This document shows, piece after piece, positions 46,246 through 57,444 of a stretch of DNA of 64,000 nt (its first letter is position 1; the number at the start of each line of letters is the position of its first letter). The position numbers and the translations under genes are program-made. Source of the stretch: Vagococcus silagei. GTDB lineage: Bacteria > Bacillota > Bacilli > Lactobacillales > Vagococcaceae. The notes below the pieces were generated by a model. It had not been told where the DNA came from. It saw only the letters and a list, made by a program, of their open reading frames with translations, and made no database searches. The stretch is taken from contig NZ_SDGV01000022.1 in assembly GCF_004795745.1 (NCBI RefSeq), positions 1 through 64,000 on the forward strand, in the 5' to 3' direction.

Positions 46246-46533
46246 CTATGACCCTTCTTTCATTGTTTTTATTTGGTGTGATGCTTTTGCTTTATTTAAT
46301 CCGGGGTTCGTGGTCAGAAATTCAGCACCAAGTCAATCCTGTAAATAAATCAAAAATCGATTTTTTTACAGGATTGCCTTGCTGTTCATTTCTAAGCGAC
46401 CACTCACCCCCTTTATTTAATCTGGAATTCAAGTGCTGAGACTCGGCATTAAGTCCATCCATCTATTCAGACAAAAAACGTCTGATCACATGGATTACCT
46501 TACTGCTCGTCCCAAAACGCCCTTTCATTCACT
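46246..46533. repeat. Two long palindromic repeat units between tgt and queA
   Basis: Unit A (about 46291-46410) folds into a long imperfect hairpin: GGGG..GTGGTC..GAAAT..AGCA against TGCTG..ATTTC..GACCAC..CCCC, with a perfect tip stem CAATCCTGTAAA/TTTACAGGATTG. Unit B (46411-46526) starts with the same TTTATTTAATC word and shares CGGCATTAAGTC-ATCC and GGATTACCTTACTGCTC with unit A (CAGCACCAAGTCAATCC; GGATTGCCTTGCTG). Related units lie beside ruvA. No gene is seen. Confidence 0.7.
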
Positions 46534-47568
46534 TTATTTAACGAACATGGCGTCACCGAAGCTGAAGAAACGGTATTTTTCGTCTACGGCATGTTGGTAT
46601 GCGTTTAGAACATTGTCTTTACCGGCAAAGGCACTGACTAGCATAATTAATGTTGATTTTGGCAAATGGAAATTTGTTGAAAAAGCATCAACTAATGTAA
46701 ATTCATAGCCTGGTTTGATAAAAATATCAGTCCAACCACTATCGGCTTGAATGTCGCCACTGAATTTAGTTCCAATCGTTTCAAGCGTGCGAATTGATGT
46801 TGTACCTACCGCTACAATACGGCCACCTGCTGCTTTAATTGCTCGTAATTTCGCAGCTGATTCTTCGGATAATTCATAGAATTCACTATGCATCTCATGA
46901 TTATCAACATCATCAACGCTCACTGGACGAAATGTTCCTAAACCTACATGTAAGGTTAAATAAACCAATTTAACCCCTTTAGCTTGAATCTTTTCTAATA
47001 ATTCATTGGTAAAATGTAAGCCTGCTGTTGGTGCTGCAGCTGAACCATTTTCTTTCGCATACACTGTTTGATATCGCTCGTTATCTTGCAACGTTTCTTT
47101 AATATATGGTGGTAAAGGCATTTCACCTAACGACTCTAAAATCTCCAAAAAGACACCTTCATAGCTAAAATCAATCATTCGTCCACCGTGTTCAAGTTCT
47201 TCAACAACAGTCGCTTTTAAGCGTCCATCACCAAAAGAAATTTCTGTCCCAATTTTAGCACGTTTCGCTGGTTTAACTAAAGTTTCCCAACGATCGCCTT
47301 CAGTATTGGTTAATAATAGGACTTCTAAATGTCCGCCTGTTTCAGGTTTTTCACCATGCAGACGTGCTGGTAAAACGCGCGTATTGTTCATCACAAGTGC
47401 ATCGCCCTCATGAAGTTCATCAATAATATCAAAAAAATATTTATCTTCAGTTTGACCTGTTTCTTTATCTAAAATTAACAAGCGAGACGTTGCTCTTTCT
47501 TTTAAGGGCGTCTGCGCAATTAATTCTTCTGGTAAATCAAAATCAAAATCTGATGTACTTAATGTCAT
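46534..47568 (-). CDS. queA: tRNA preQ1(34) S-adenosylmethionine ribosyltransferase-isomerase
   Basis: This 344-residue enzyme makes epoxyqueuosine on tRNA from SAM. Hallmarks are [81 protein letters not shown] and [10 protein letters not shown]. Ribosome binding site aaggtgac. It is encoded upstream of tgt, separated by the repeat block. Confidence 0.97.
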   Translation of the reverse strand: MTLSTSDFDFDLPEELIAQTPLKERATSRLLILDKETGQTEDKYFFDIIDELHEGDALVMNNTRVLPARLHGEKPETGGHLEVLLLTNTEGDRWETLVKPAKRAKIGTEISFGDGRLKATVVEELEHGGRMIDFSYEGVFLEILESLGEMPLPPYIKETLQDNERYQTVYAKENGSAAAPTAGLHFTNELLEKIQAKGVKLVYLTLHVGLGTFRPVSVDDVDNHEMHSEFYELSEESAAKLRAIKAAGGRIVAVGTTSIRTLETIGTKFSGDIQADSGWTDIFIKPGYEFTLVDAFSTNFHLPKSTLIMLVSAFAGKDNVLNAYQHAVDEKYRFFSFGDAMFVK

Positions 47569-47679
47569 CTCTTGTCACCTTTTCTTTTCAAGTCTTTCTG
47601 TTGTATTCTATCATCTTTAGTCCAAAATAAAAACATCTAGCCCTACTTTTCGTTAGCAGCTGTTTCAATCTCAACAAAG

Positions 47680-47795
47680 GAAAAGGAAGTGTGACTTTAA
47701 AAGTAAGCCATACTTCCTTAATTTCAAACAAACGGTGCTACAAAAATAGCTTCGGTAAAAATAAGCCGAACACTTAATTATAATCTCGTATGTAT
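47680..47795 (-). repeat. Interspersed intergenic repeat, copy B
   Basis: On the minus strand it carries TTCGGCTTATTTTTACCGAAG followed by CTATTTTTGTAGCACC, matching copy A at 38612-38730. It fills most of the 233-base gap between queA and the CsbD-like gene; a GGAAGTATGGCTTACTTTTAA/AAGTCACACTTCC inverted repeat is also present. Confidence 0.45.
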
Positions 47796-47801
47796 CTTTC
47801 A

Positions 47802-48152
47802 TTAATTTGTCTTATTTTGTAGTTTGTCCTTCAAATCATTTGTGCTTGTCACACGGTCCATAAACTCTTTTGTTTTACCTTTTAAATCGTCACCCACGCC
47901 CGAACTGGCTACTTGATCGACAATTTTTGAAGTTTGAATTGCTACATCATGTAGCACATCTTTAGAATTCCCAACAAATTGATCAACTTTTCCTTCTGCT
48001 TTCAATTCATCGTTGCCTATAATCGAACCTGTTGCTTCTTTGACTTTGCCCTTAATGACTAAAGGATTTAAAGAAGGCTTGCGATTCTTCTTCCAAATCG
48101 CAAATGCTGCAACTGCTCCTAGAGAGCCTAAAATTAAACCTGTTTTTTTCAT
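47802..48152 (-). CDS. CsbD-like stress protein with N-terminal membrane anchor
   Basis: The protein is 116 residues from ATG 48152 (MKKTGLILGSLGAVAAFAIW), a short hydrophobic anchor. A CsbD-like segment KGKVKEATGSIIGNDELKAEGKVDQFVG (about 35-62) and a Lys/Asp-rich helical tail follow. CsbD proteins are stress-induced in bacilli; function unknown. It sits between queA and ruvB. Confidence 0.7.
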   Translation of the reverse strand: MKKTGLILGSLGAVAAFAIWKKNRKPSLNPLVIKGKVKEATGSIIGNDELKAEGKVDQFVGNSKDVLHDVAIQTSKIVDQVASSGVGDDLKGKTKEFMDRVTSTNDLKDKLQNKTN

Positions 48153-48251
48153 AATATGCATCGCCTTTCATGTGTTCGTTATACTATCCATTATAGCGAA
48201 ACATTGACAAAAAGGCTCATCATAACCCTTATAAAGATTAATAAGTATTCC

Positions 48252-49268
48252 TTAAGTGTTATTTGGATTAATATATCCCAGATGATCATAGGCTAAATCC
48301 GTGACCATCCGACCACGTGGTGTACGTTTCAGAAAACCTTTTTGAATCAAATAAGGTTCATACATGTCTTCAACAGTTTCCATCTCTTCGCTTATATTAA
48401 CCGCAATCGTTGAAAGCCCAACAGGACCTCCTTGATAAAGTTCAATCATTGTTTTTAATAATTTTTGATCAACATAATCGAGGCCTTTGTCATCGACTTG
48501 GAGTAGTTGAAGCGCTCGGTCAGCAATTTTAACATCAATCTGACCATTGCCTTCAACTTGTGCTACATCACGTACACGTTTTAGTAAACGATTGGCTATT
48601 CGAGGTGTCCCTCTCGAACGACGTGCAATTTCGAGTGCACCTAAATCTAAGATATCAGTCGCGAAGATTTCAGCTGAACGCAAAACAATCTCTTGTAAAT
48701 CCGTTTCCTCGTAGTATTGCATATGCGAAATAATCCCAAAACGATCTCGCAAGGGAGCTGATAGCATTCCTGCCCGTGTTGTTGCCCCAATCAACGTGAA
48801 TGGGGGTAAAGGAAAATGAACGGGATGCGCGGTTGGCCCTTGCCCCACAATAATATCGACATAAAAGTCTTCCATCGCAGAATAGAGTAATTCTTCAGCA
48901 ACACGTGGTAAGCGATGAATCTCATCAATAAACAAGACATCGCCTGGCTCTAATTCATTAAGCATAGCGACTAAATCACCAGGTCGTTCAATTGCAGGGC
49001 CACTTGTCGTTTTAATTGAAACATTCATTTCATTCGCAATCACCATTGCCATCGTTGTTTTACCTAATCCCGGAGGACCATATAATAAAACATGGTCCAA
49101 TGTTTCATTCCTTTGGCGTGCTGCTTGAATGTAGATAGAGAGTTCTTCTTTCACTTTATCCTGACCAATATATTGTGATAAATATTGCGGTCTCAATGAT
49201 TTTTCAATCATTTCTTCATTTTCTTCGATTATCTCACTCGAAAGGATACGATTCTCTTCATCAGACAT
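48252..49268 (-). CDS. ruvB: Holliday junction helicase motor RuvB
   Basis: This 338-residue AAA+ motor drives branch migration. Walker A is [12 protein letters not shown], Walker [10 protein letters not shown], sensor 1 [10 protein letters not shown], and the C-terminal winged helix carries [16 protein letters not shown]. It is 12 bp after ruvA. Confidence 0.98.
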   Translation of the reverse strand: MSDEENRILSSEIIEENEEMIEKSLRPQYLSQYIGQDKVKEELSIYIQAARQRNETLDHVLLYGPPGLGKTTMAMVIANEMNVSIKTTSGPAIERPGDLVAMLNELEPGDVLFIDEIHRLPRVAEELLYSAMEDFYVDIIVGQGPTAHPVHFPLPPFTLIGATTRAGMLSAPLRDRFGIISHMQYYEETDLQEIVLRSAEIFATDILDLGALEIARRSRGTPRIANRLLKRVRDVAQVEGNGQIDVKIADRALQLLQVDDKGLDYVDQKLLKTMIELYQGGPVGLSTIAVNISEEMETVEDMYEPYLIQKGFLKRTPRGRMVTDLAYDHLGYINPNNT

Positions 49269-49280
49269 TTACAAGCCTCC

Positions 49281-49898
49281 TTATTTTTTCATTAATAATT
49301 TCAAGCCTTGGCGTAAATAATCATCCGTTGTAGCCAAGACTTCTTTTTCTAATTCCTTCGTGATGCGCTTCAATTCTCGCTCAGTATAACCTAACGCTCT
49401 TAGTGCTTCAAGTGCTTCATTTAGCGTACTTTGCGTTGATTGATTAAAGAGTGTTTCCTGTTTTCCTGCAGCAGCTACCGCATCCGGACTCATTTCAAGA
49501 CCATCAAGTTTTCCTTGCAAATCAAGCACAATTTGGCGTGCTGTTTTTTTACCAACACCTGGAAACTTCGTCAAGTAAGCATCATCATTTGTTTCAATCG
49601 CATAAACAAGACCGCCGTGGTCATCAGAAGCCATGATTGCTAGACCACTCTTAGGCCCAATGCCCGACACACTAATCAACTTCAAAAAGAGTTCTTTTTC
49701 TTCTAAAGATCCAAAACCATAGAGTAACTGCGTATCCTCACGCACCACTTGATGAAGATAGACCAGAACTTCTTTTTGAAAATAACTAGAATATTTAAAT
49801 GGATTAGCTACCGCAATTTTGTAACCAACCTGATTCACTTCTAAAACAATGTAATAAGGACTCACAAAAGTGATAATCCCTTTCATATATTCGTACAC
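49281..49898 (-). CDS. ruvA: Holliday junction-binding subunit RuvA
   Basis: The protein is 205 residues from GTG 49898 ([20 protein letters not shown]), chosen because GGAGG lies 7 nt upstream; the frame extends to 49916. OB-fold start, the two helix-hairpin-helix motifs ([35 protein letters not shown]) and the flexible C-terminal domain that contacts RuvB ([19 protein letters not shown]) are all present. Confidence 0.96.
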   Translation of the reverse strand: MYEYMKGIITFVSPYYIVLEVNQVGYKIAVANPFKYSSYFQKEVLVYLHQVVREDTQLLYGFGSLEEKELFLKLISVSGIGPKSGLAIMASDDHGGLVYAIETNDDAYLTKFPGVGKKTARQIVLDLQGKLDGLEMSPDAVAAAGKQETLFNQSTQSTLNEALEALRALGYTERELKRITKELEKEVLATTDDYLRQGLKLLMKK

Positions 49899-49934
49899 AC
49901 CATTACCTCCGTACACATGTTCCCTAAATTATAA

Positions 49935-50257
49935 CATAGAATAACCCGGTGGTGAAGAAAGCGTTTTGGAGTGAGCAGTAAGATAAGCGGATGAAGCTGA
50001 CGGTTTGTGTCAAATTCAGGCGATTAGCTTAATGCCGAACTCCAGCTTTCTGAACCCCGTCAATAACCCGGTGGTGAAGCTCAGCTCACTGAACCCCGTT
50101 ACCCAAGGTGATTTTTGGAGCGTTTAGAGGTAAGTCACAAGCCAATCTTGCGAATAAATTGGTTGATAATTTAATCGCAAGATTGGCTTGTGACCGAACC
50201 TCTGCTCCAAAAATCCCGGCTATCTCAAGTGGTGAAGCCGGCGCCTTGTTGTGAACA
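49935..50257. repeat. Composite palindromic repeat block beside ruvA
   Basis: The 18-base AATAACCCGGTGGTGAAG occurs identically at 49940-49957 and 50062-50079. Unit C (about 49961-50045) has, on the minus strand, CGGCATTAAGC and TCTTACTGCTCACTCC, as in unit B near queA. Unit D is a giant hairpin: GATTTTTGGAGC (50110-50121) with 50204-50215, AGAGGT with ACCTCT, and a perfect 20-bp tip stem (50134-50153 with 50175-50194). No gene is seen in this gap. Confidence 0.75.
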
Positions 50258-50797
50258 TTACGCCCTACTATCACCAAACCATTCATCTCGTAGAATTCCA
50301 TAACGAATCGAATCATAGTACCGGCCATTATAATAACGAACTTGACGCATTTGCCCTTCTTTAGTCATACCTAACTTTTCACCAACTGACATCATGCCAA
50401 TATTGCCCGACCACGTTGTAAAACCAATTCTTGGTAGATATTTAAAATGATTGAACAAATAATTTAACCATAATTTAAAACACACCGTTCCGATTCCTTT
50501 GCCCCAATAAGTAGAATCATATAAACAAATCCCCATCTCTAACCAATGTTTAAGCTCACCATCATCCCAATATGAAAAAACTTGACCGACAACCTCTTGA
50601 TCCACTTCAATCACTGCCATCATCTCAGAAGCGACAAAATTTTCTAATGCCACCGCTTGGTAGTGTTCAAATGTCATCACAGGTTCATTAAAATATGGTC
50701 CATTCCATTTTCTCCACTCTAAATCTTTTTGATAGGCTAACTCCCACAAAAGATAAATATCTTGCTCAGTATAAGGACGTAGCTTTACTTTTACCAT
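50258..50797 (-). CDS. GNAT-family acetyltransferase
   Basis: This 179-residue protein has KLRPYTEQDIYLLWELA at the N-terminus and the acetyl-CoA loop region YDSTYWGKGIGTVCFKLWLNYLF (about 98-120). RIGFTTWSGNIGMMSVGEKLGMTKEG is typical of RimJ/RimL/SpeG-like N-acetyltransferases. Substrate unknown. Strong ribosome binding site (taaggagg). Single gene between repeat block and an intergenic region. Confidence 0.85.
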   Translation of the reverse strand: MVKVKLRPYTEQDIYLLWELAYQKDLEWRKWNGPYFNEPVMTFEHYQAVALENFVASEMMAVIEVDQEVVGQVFSYWDDGELKHWLEMGICLYDSTYWGKGIGTVCFKLWLNYLFNHFKYLPRIGFTTWSGNIGMMSVGEKLGMTKEGQMRQVRYYNGRYYDSIRYGILRDEWFGDSRA

Positions 50798-50987
50798 GAT
50801 AAATTCCTCCTTATAGGACTTAATAGCATTCTTTACTTTTTCTTAAAAAATTAATCATAAAACTAGACCAGTTTGGACACATTTTATTCATATTTCTTAG
50901 CTATTATATGTGTATACCAACAAAACAACCCTAACAAACTTTTCATTTTATTTACTCCTCCAAAGTAAATAAACAACTCCTTTTTTG

Positions 50988-51016
50988 ACCTAAGTTCATC
51001 GCTTAGGTTTTTTTTT
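50988..51016 (+). terminator. Plus-strand terminator without a known gene
   Basis: ACCTAAG / CTTAGGT with a 7-nt loop and eight or more T on the plus strand. No coding frame of note ends here, so it may close a small RNA transcribed from the 50798-50987 gap or belong to a lost gene. Confidence 0.6.
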
Positions 51017-51031
51017 ATGCCCTGAAAGATA

Positions 51032-51077
51032 AAAAGCCTAATCTTCAGTTATGACCTTTGATGAAGATTAGGCTTTT
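51032..51077 (-). terminator. Terminator of the mismatch-repair operon / msrB
   Basis: AAAAGCCTAATCTTCA / TGAAGATTAGGCTTTT, perfect 16-bp stem, just past the msrB stop. Confidence 0.9.
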
Positions 51078-51079
51078 CA

Positions 51080-51508
51080 TTATTTAAACAAGGTTAGGTA
51101 CGGACCATATCCTTCTTGTCTCATCTCCCGAACAGGTACAAAGCGTAAGGCTGCACCATTAATACAGTAACGCAACCCTCCTTGATCAGCCGGACCATCG
51201 GTAAAGACATGACCCAAATGAGAATTCGCTGATTGGCTACGGACTTCAACTCGTGCACGACTCAAACTTAAATCTTCTAACTCTTTTAAAATCGCAATCG
51301 GTTTAGTAAAAGAAGGCCATCCACATCCCGCATCATATTTATCTTTTGAAGAGAATAAAGGTTCACCACTTACGATATCGACATAAATGCCCTCTTCAAA
51401 CATACGATCATATTCACTCGAAAATGGATGTTCAGTCCCATTTTCTTGCGTTACTTGATATTGTAATGGCGTTAAACGTTGACGTAGCTCTTGTTCTGTT
51501 GGTTTCAT
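51080..51508 (-). CDS. msrB: Peptide-methionine (R)-S-oxide reductase
   Basis: This 142-residue SelR/MsrB repairs R-sulfoxides of methionine. [55 protein letters not shown] and [13 protein letters not shown] (catalytic Cys) mark the family. The structural zinc Cys pairs seen in some members are absent. It follows mutL by 16 bp. Confidence 0.95.
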   Translation of the reverse strand: MKPTEQELRQRLTPLQYQVTQENGTEHPFSSEYDRMFEEGIYVDIVSGEPLFSSKDKYDAGCGWPSFTKPIAILKELEDLSLSRARVEVRSQSANSHLGHVFTDGPADQGGLRYCINGAALRFVPVREMRQEGYGPYLTLFK

Positions 51509-51524
51509 TTTGAGTCCTCCTCAA

Positions 51525-53426
51525 TTAATGTGCATCTTGAACACGTTTGAATAATCGTTCCATCTCATAATTTGTAAAATGAATTAAAACAGGACGTCCA
51601 TGTGGACAGTTATACGGATTCTCGCATTTTGCTAAATCGACTAATAATTGGCGCGCTTGCGGTTCATCGAGATGATGATTGGCTTTAATTGATTTTTTAC
51701 AGCTCATCATAATAGCCGTACTTTCTCTAAAGGCCGCAACACTCACCTGACCATTTTCTAATACCAAATCAATCATCTCACGAATAATACTCTCTTCTTC
51801 ACCACGAGGATACCAAGTTGGATGTTGACGAACAATAAAACTGCGTGAGCCAAAAGCTTCTAAGAAAATGCCTACTTGTTCTAAAATTTCCAATTGCTCT
51901 TTTATTTTCATAAAATCATCAATAGTATATTCCAATACTAATGGTAAAAGTAATTCTTGATAATCATCTGTTACTTCACCTATTTTTTGGCGGTAATACT
52001 CATACTTAATTCTTTCCTGAGCCGCATGTTGATCAACGATGTATAATCCCTTTTCACTTTGAGCAAATAAATAAGTCCCATGCATTTGACCAAAATACTC
52101 AAGTGTTGGAAATGCTTCAAGAGGAGCAACACGCTCAGGCGGTTCAGCTGTCACTAATTCGTCGACTGCCAAATCAATCTCTGGTTCTAATGACGTAATC
52201 GTATCAACAGATTCAGTGTTTAGACTTCGGTTAGGTTGCGATTCAGACACCGTCGGATTAACAAAAAAGTCACCCGTTTGAGGATCATAATTTAAATTCG
52301 TTTCAGTGTTCGTTGTAAACGGCACTTGTTGTTCTTGTCCTTGCAGTTTATTCTCTGGCTGTAATGATAATTGTTCCACACGTTCTTCTGCTTGTATTTT
52401 TTGACGATACGCACTAGAATCACCCACACCAGGAATTAAGTTTTCTTTAGCTAACGTCTCGCTAATAGCCTTACTAATAAGTTGCATCAATTCTTGTTCC
52501 TTACTCAAACGAACTTCTTGTTTTGTCGGATGAACATTAACATCCACAAGTAATGGATCCATCTCAATATGTAACACAACGAGTGGGAAACGACCCACCA
52601 TTAATTTAGAACCATATCCTGTGACAATTGCTTTATTTAAAATAAAATTACGAATATAACGACCATTAATGATTATAGATAGATAATTGCGACTCGCTCG
52701 TGTCACTTCAGGTAACGAAATATAGCCACTTATTTTAAAATCTAAATCTTCACCTGAAATAGGTAACATCTTCTTCGCCGTTGCTACCCCGTAAATACCC
52801 GCAATCGTTTGACGTAAATCACCACTACCGCTTGTCACAGTCATACGATTACCATCATGCATTAAACGAAAGGCAATATCAGGGTGACTCATCGCTAAAC
52901 GATTAACAATGTCACCAATATTCGCTAATTCTGTTTGCAATGTTTTCACATATTTAAGCCGTGCTGGTGTATTAAAGAATAAATCCTCGACTGAAATATT
53001 GGTTCCTTTTCTTAACGAATGAGGTTGGTTTTTCTCAACTTGGCCTCCTTCTAAATAAAGAGCGGTTCCCTGTCCAGTACCAGTCGATGTTTCAATGGTA
53101 ATTTTCGAAACAGAAGCAATACTAGGTAAGGCTTCACCTCGAAATCCCAGTGAACGAATTCTAAATAAATCATCACGTGTATGAATTTTACTTGTCGCAT
53201 GTCGCTTAAATGCATTTAAGACATCACCCGGTCCAATTCCATCGCCATTGTCAATAACTTGAATTTTACGTAAACCTGCTTCTTCAAGAAAAATATCAAT
53301 TTGGGTACTATTGGCATCAATCGCATTCTCAACTAATTCTTTAACCACTGATGCCGGGCGCTCTACTACCTCACCTGCTGCAATCTGGTTGGCTAAAGTT
53401 GTTGAAAGTTCTAAAATTTCTGCCAT
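51525..53426 (-). CDS. mutL: DNA mismatch repair protein MutL
   Basis: The protein is 633 residues from ATG 53426 ([28 protein letters not shown]). The GHKL ATPase motifs are [29 protein letters not shown] and [22 protein letters not shown] Gln/Pro/Thr-rich linker (about 335-440) and the C-terminal dimerisation/endonuclease domain ([32 protein letters not shown]-like end; CPHGRP) follow. It couples MutS to strand incision. It lies 13 bp after mutS. Confidence 0.97.
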   Translation of the reverse strand: MAEILELSTTLANQIAAGEVVERPASVVKELVENAIDANSTQIDIFLEEAGLRKIQVIDNGDGIGPGDVLNAFKRHATSKIHTRDDLFRIRSLGFRGEALPSIASVSKITIETSTGTGQGTALYLEGGQVEKNQPHSLRKGTNISVEDLFFNTPARLKYVKTLQTELANIGDIVNRLAMSHPDIAFRLMHDGNRMTVTSGSGDLRQTIAGIYGVATAKKMLPISGEDLDFKISGYISLPEVTRASRNYLSIIINGRYIRNFILNKAIVTGYGSKLMVGRFPLVVLHIEMDPLLVDVNVHPTKQEVRLSKEQELMQLISKAISETLAKENLIPGVGDSSAYRQKIQAEERVEQLSLQPENKLQGQEQQVPFTTNTETNLNYDPQTGDFFVNPTVSESQPNRSLNTESVDTITSLEPEIDLAVDELVTAEPPERVAPLEAFPTLEYFGQMHGTYLFAQSEKGLYIVDQHAAQERIKYEYYRQKIGEVTDDYQELLLPLVLEYTIDDFMKIKEQLEILEQVGIFLEAFGSRSFIVRQHPTWYPRGEEESIIREMIDLVLENGQVSVAAFRESTAIMMSCKKSIKANHHLDEPQARQLLVDLAKCENPYNCPHGRPVLIHFTNYEMERLFKRVQDAH

Positions 53427-53439
53427 TCGTTTCACTCCC

Positions 53440-56052
53440 TTACTCTTTTGTTAATGTCATTTGTAAATCATAAAGAACCGTCATTGCTTCCATCGGTGTC
53501 ATGGTCATCAAATTAACTTCTTTTAATTTTGCTAGGACTTGATTATCCTGGGCCGAGGTTTCACCAAATAACGACAATTGATCTGGTTCAGCTAATGTAG
53601 GAGCTATCTCTGTTTCAGCAACAGCTAACATCTCTTTCAGTAGTGGTTCTTCTCCAAAAACAGTTTTAACAGGATTGTCTTCTAACGAAGCTAAAATCAA
53701 CGTCGCACGTTTTAATAGTTCATCTGGTAAGCCCGCCAATTTAGCCACATGAATCCCATAACTTTTATCAGCTGCTCCATCCATCATCTTATGTAAAAAG
53801 ACAACTTCTCCATCTTGTTCAACAGCACCCACATGGGTATTTTTAAGCCCACTCAACGTGGTTTCTAAAGCTGTAATTTCATGATAATGGGTTGAAAAGA
53901 GCGTTTTCGCCTTAACATACTCATGGATGTGTTCGATGATTGCTTGAGCCAACGCCATCCCATCATAGGTTGCTGTTCCACGTCCCAACTCATCAAATAA
54001 AATTAAACTATCTGGCGTAGCATACTGCAACGCTTGATTCGCTTCCATCATTTCCACCATAAAGGTACTTTGACCAGAAATTAAATCATCTGATGCTCCA
54101 ATTCGTGTAAAAATCTGATCAAAAATAGGTAATATTGCCGCTTCAGCAGGTACAAAGCAACCCATCTGCGCCATCACAACAATTAATGCCAATTGACGCA
54201 TATAAGTACTCTTACCTGACATATTCGGCCCTGTAATAAGTAAAATATCTGTCTCCGGATCCATTAAGACGGAGTTCGGTACATATTCTTTCGCACCCAC
54301 TACTTTTTCAACAACTGGATGACGGCCTTCAATTAATTCTAGACGATGGCTCCCCTTAGTCAATTCTGGTCTCACATAATGATAGCGTTCACTGACAGAC
54401 GCAAAACTTTGCAAAACATCCAGTGAAGCAACAGCTTTCGCTACACGTTGCAGCGTTTGAATTTGCTCCTTAATTTGATCACGAACACCGATAAATAATT
54501 CGTATTCCAAATCTTGCGATTTTTCTTCTGCTTCAAGTAGCAGTGCTTCTTTTTCTTTTAATTCTGGCGTGACATAGCGTTCAGCATTCGCTAAGGTTTG
54601 TTTACGTTCATAGCGACCTTCAGGTAACGCGCCGATATTACTTTTTGTGACTTCGATAAAGTAACCAAACACGCGATTAAATTTAATTTTCAAATTTTTA
54701 ATACCTGTGATTTCGCGTTCTTTTGCTTCTAACTCTGCTAACCATTGCTTTCCATTATGCATCGCTTCCCGATACTGATCTAAACGTTCATGATAACCAT
54801 CACGAATGACTTGCCCTTCAGTAATCGATAACGGTGCTTCCTCATGAATTGCCCGACCAATTAAATCCGATACTTCTGCAACTGGATCTAAGTCCGCCAA
54901 TAAACTTTGCCATTGACCTTCATCAATTCCTGATAAAATTGCATGAATATACGGCATTTGGTCTAAAGACTGCTTTAATTGCAACAAATCACGGCCATTG
55001 GCACTTCCCAATGACACACGTCCAACTAGACGTTCTAAATCATAAACTTTTTTCAAATAGTCTTTAATATCCATGCGTTCAAAGTAAGCCGTCAAAAGAC
55101 TCTCAACTCGGTCTTGGCGCTCTTGAATCAAGCGTTCTTGAATTAAAGGACGATCGAGCCATTGTTTCAGCAAACGACCACCCATCGCCGTATTCGTTTC
55201 ATCCAATAACCATAATAATGTGCCTTGTTTCTCACCCGTTCGAATTGAACGTGATAGTTCTAAGTTGTATTTAGAATAATAATCCATTTTTAAGAAATGA
55301 CTTGGTTCATACGCAATCGCTGGTTGAATATGACCCAATGAACGTTTTTGCGTCCGATCTAGATACGCTAACAAAACTAATGTTGCTTTTTTTGCTAATG
55401 AATCTGTTAAATCTGCCGTCAAATAACTAAGCTCTGCGTTTTGATCAATCTCAATTTGTTCTGACACTAAAATATGACGCGTCTCAAATTGCTGTGTTAA
55501 TGCATCCGGGATGCCACTTCCTAGCACAATCTCTTTCGTTTGCAGACTGCTGCACTCGTTTAGGACACTTTCCTCATCTTGCAAACGGCTTGCTTTAAGC
55601 TCACCAGTACTTAAATCTGTATAAGCAAAGCCAAAACCTGTTTCTTCAACAATTAAAGCCGTCAGATAATTATTTTCTTTTGCAGCTACTTCTTTACCAT
55701 CAACTTTTGTACCTGGTGTAATCAATTGGACCACTTCCCGTTTAACCATGCCTTTGGTTAATTTTGGGTCCTCCACTTGCTCACAAATTGCTACTTTATA
55801 ACCTTTTTCAATTAAAATATCGATATAACCTTGTGCCGAATGATGTGGCACGCCACACATTGGAATCGGATCATCTGCATTTTTATTACGACACGTTAAA
55901 GTTAACTCTAAAATTTGCGCCGCTTTTTCAGCATCGTCGTAAAACATCTCATAAAAATCACCTAAACGGTAAAATAAAAAGGCATCTGGATATTGTTCTT
56001 TGATTCCGAAATACTGCACCATCATTGGTGTATGTTTTGTTTTTTGAGGCAC
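53440..56052 (-). CDS. mutS: DNA mismatch repair protein MutS
   Basis: The protein is 870 residues from GTG 56052, 9 nt after AAAGG; an ATG at 56061 has almost no spacing. The mismatch-reading motif is [11 protein letters not shown] near residues 29-39 (Phe-x-Glu in YEMFYDD), followed by connector, lever and clamp. The ATPase has Walker [32 protein letters not shown] and STHYHE. First of the mutS-mutL-msrB set. Confidence 0.97.
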   Translation of the reverse strand: MPQKTKHTPMMVQYFGIKEQYPDAFLFYRLGDFYEMFYDDAEKAAQILELTLTCRNKNADDPIPMCGVPHHSAQGYIDILIEKGYKVAICEQVEDPKLTKGMVKREVVQLITPGTKVDGKEVAAKENNYLTALIVEETGFGFAYTDLSTGELKASRLQDEESVLNECSSLQTKEIVLGSGIPDALTQQFETRHILVSEQIEIDQNAELSYLTADLTDSLAKKATLVLLAYLDRTQKRSLGHIQPAIAYEPSHFLKMDYYSKYNLELSRSIRTGEKQGTLLWLLDETNTAMGGRLLKQWLDRPLIQERLIQERQDRVESLLTAYFERMDIKDYLKKVYDLERLVGRVSLGSANGRDLLQLKQSLDQMPYIHAILSGIDEGQWQSLLADLDPVAEVSDLIGRAIHEEAPLSITEGQVIRDGYHERLDQYREAMHNGKQWLAELEAKEREITGIKNLKIKFNRVFGYFIEVTKSNIGALPEGRYERKQTLANAERYVTPELKEKEALLLEAEEKSQDLEYELFIGVRDQIKEQIQTLQRVAKAVASLDVLQSFASVSERYHYVRPELTKGSHRLELIEGRHPVVEKVVGAKEYVPNSVLMDPETDILLITGPNMSGKSTYMRQLALIVVMAQMGCFVPAEAAILPIFDQIFTRIGASDDLISGQSTFMVEMMEANQALQYATPDSLILFDELGRGTATYDGMALAQAIIEHIHEYVKAKTLFSTHYHEITALETTLSGLKNTHVGAVEQDGEVVFLHKMMDGAADKSYGIHVAKLAGLPDELLKRATLILASLEDNPVKTVFGEEPLLKEMLAVAETEIAPTLAEPDQLSLFGETSAQDNQVLAKLKEVNLMTMTPMEAMTVLYDLQMTLTKE

Positions 56053-56066
56053 GCTACCCATCCTTT

Positions 56067-56465
56067 CTACTGTTCGTTTGTTTTATGCTCTTCTAGTCGT
56101 TGATTAAATTCATGTTCTAAGACATGCGTTAAATGTTGTAAAATATCATTTGCTTCAATTAATTTCTCACGATATACGATGACAAGTGGATGTTCATCAA
56201 ATTCTTTTTGTTTTTGGTTTGCCAAACGAATCGCTTCTTGTTCAGCTTGTGGTTTATCATAATGAGCAAAATTGACCGCATCTTTTTGATGTTGCTTAAT
56301 ATCTTCAACTAATTGACGTAACACTTCGTTTTTTTCGATCTTCAGGGCAATTTTTTGATAATCTTGAATGGCTTCATGTTGCTGCACATTTTGCAATAAC
56401 TGATCCATTGCTACCTGAAGCTCTGGACTATATTCTGCTCGGCGTTTTTCTTCTTGATTTTCCAT
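56067..56465 (-). CDS. YlbF/YmcA family protein (RicA-like)
   Basis: This 132-residue, mostly helical acidic protein has [35 protein letters not shown], typical of the YlbF/YmcA (DUF964) family. Position between ymdB and mutS corresponds to ymcA (ricA) in Bacillus, whose product joins YlbF and YaaT in a complex that steers RNase Y. The ricA name is probable but ylbF paralogues look alike. Confidence 0.8.
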   Translation of the reverse strand: MENQEEKRRAEYSPELQVAMDQLLQNVQQHEAIQDYQKIALKIEKNEVLRQLVEDIKQHQKDAVNFAHYDKPQAEQEAIRLANQKQKEFDEHPLVIVYREKLIEANDILQHLTHVLEHEFNQRLEEHKTNEQ

Positions 56466-56482
56466 CTCGTTGTCCTCTTCTT

Positions 56483-57283
56483 CTATTCTCGGAAAGGATG
56501 ATCGGCATTAATGACTGCCGCCTCAATTTTTTTAGCTTTACCCGTCTTGTCATCAATTTCAATCACACAATATGACAATTGTTCGCGACCTTCTGTCACC
56601 ACTTCAAAACGATGTGGCAGTGCCGTTCTAAATTTATCAATGACTGCTTCTTTTTGCATCCCTAAAATACCATCATAAGGACCTGTCATGCCGACATCTG
56701 TTAAATGAGCCGTGCCTTGTGGTAAAATACGTGCATCATTGGTTTGAACGTGCGTATGTGTGCCAATTACGGCTGATACTTTGCCATCCAAATACCATGA
56801 CATGGCTAATTTTTCACTCGTTGTTTCACCATGAAAATCAACAAATACTAATGGCGTGCGTGCATGAGCTTCAACTAACAATTCGTCCATTTTAGCAAAA
56901 GGATCATCCAAAGCCACCATAAAACTTCGTGCTTGTAAATTAATCACAGCTAGTTCAACTTGATTGACTTTAACAAAGACCATACCTTGTCCTGGCGTAG
57001 TTGCATCTGGAAAATTAGCCGGTCGAACCATCTTTTTTGCTTTCCCAATAAATTCAAAAATTTGACGATTGTCCCACGCATGATTACCTAATGTGACAAC
57101 ATCGGCTCCATCTTGTAAAAATTTTTTATATATTTTTTCTGTAATTCCTCGACCTGAGGCAGAATTTTCTCCGTTCACAATCGTCACCTGCGGACGATAC
57201 TTTTTCTTTAATTTTGGTAAATAATAAGAGATCGCATCGCGACCCACTGATCCAACAACATCTCCAACAAATAATATTTGCAT
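56483..57283 (-). CDS. ymdB: YmdB-type metallophosphoesterase
   Basis: This 266-residue protein matches the YmdB family throughout: FVGDVVGSVGRDAI, NGENSASGRGITEK, LGNHAWDNRQI, VDFHGETTSEKLAMSWYLDGKVSAVIGTHTHVQTND and DVGMTGPYDGILG, which hold the di-metal ligands. YmdB hydrolyses 2',3'-cyclic nucleotides in Bacillus and affects biofilm and motility programs. First gene of the leftward set ymdB-ricA-mutS-mutL-msrB. Confidence 0.93.
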   Translation of the reverse strand: MQILFVGDVVGSVGRDAISYYLPKLKKKYRPQVTIVNGENSASGRGITEKIYKKFLQDGADVVTLGNHAWDNRQIFEFIGKAKKMVRPANFPDATTPGQGMVFVKVNQVELAVINLQARSFMVALDDPFAKMDELLVEAHARTPLVFVDFHGETTSEKLAMSWYLDGKVSAVIGTHTHVQTNDARILPQGTAHLTDVGMTGPYDGILGMQKEAVIDKFRTALPHRFEVVTEGREQLSYCVIEIDDKTGKAKKIEAAVINADHPFRE

Positions 57284-57444
57284 GAATTGGCCTCTTTTCT
57301 AATTTAACTACTTCTTTCATTTTAACAAGTTTTATCCGCAAATTAAAGTCATCCGATTAGTCAGAACGCTTAATTAAGCGATTATTGTCTAAGATATGTT
57401 AAAATAAATTGAAAATCAATACAATAATAGGAGCGAAACAAAAA

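Noticed and set aside
50086-50328. 80-codon minus-strand frame beside ruvA
   Set aside because: Most of it lies in the palindromic repeat block and its start is inside the GNAT gene; it is a chance frame.
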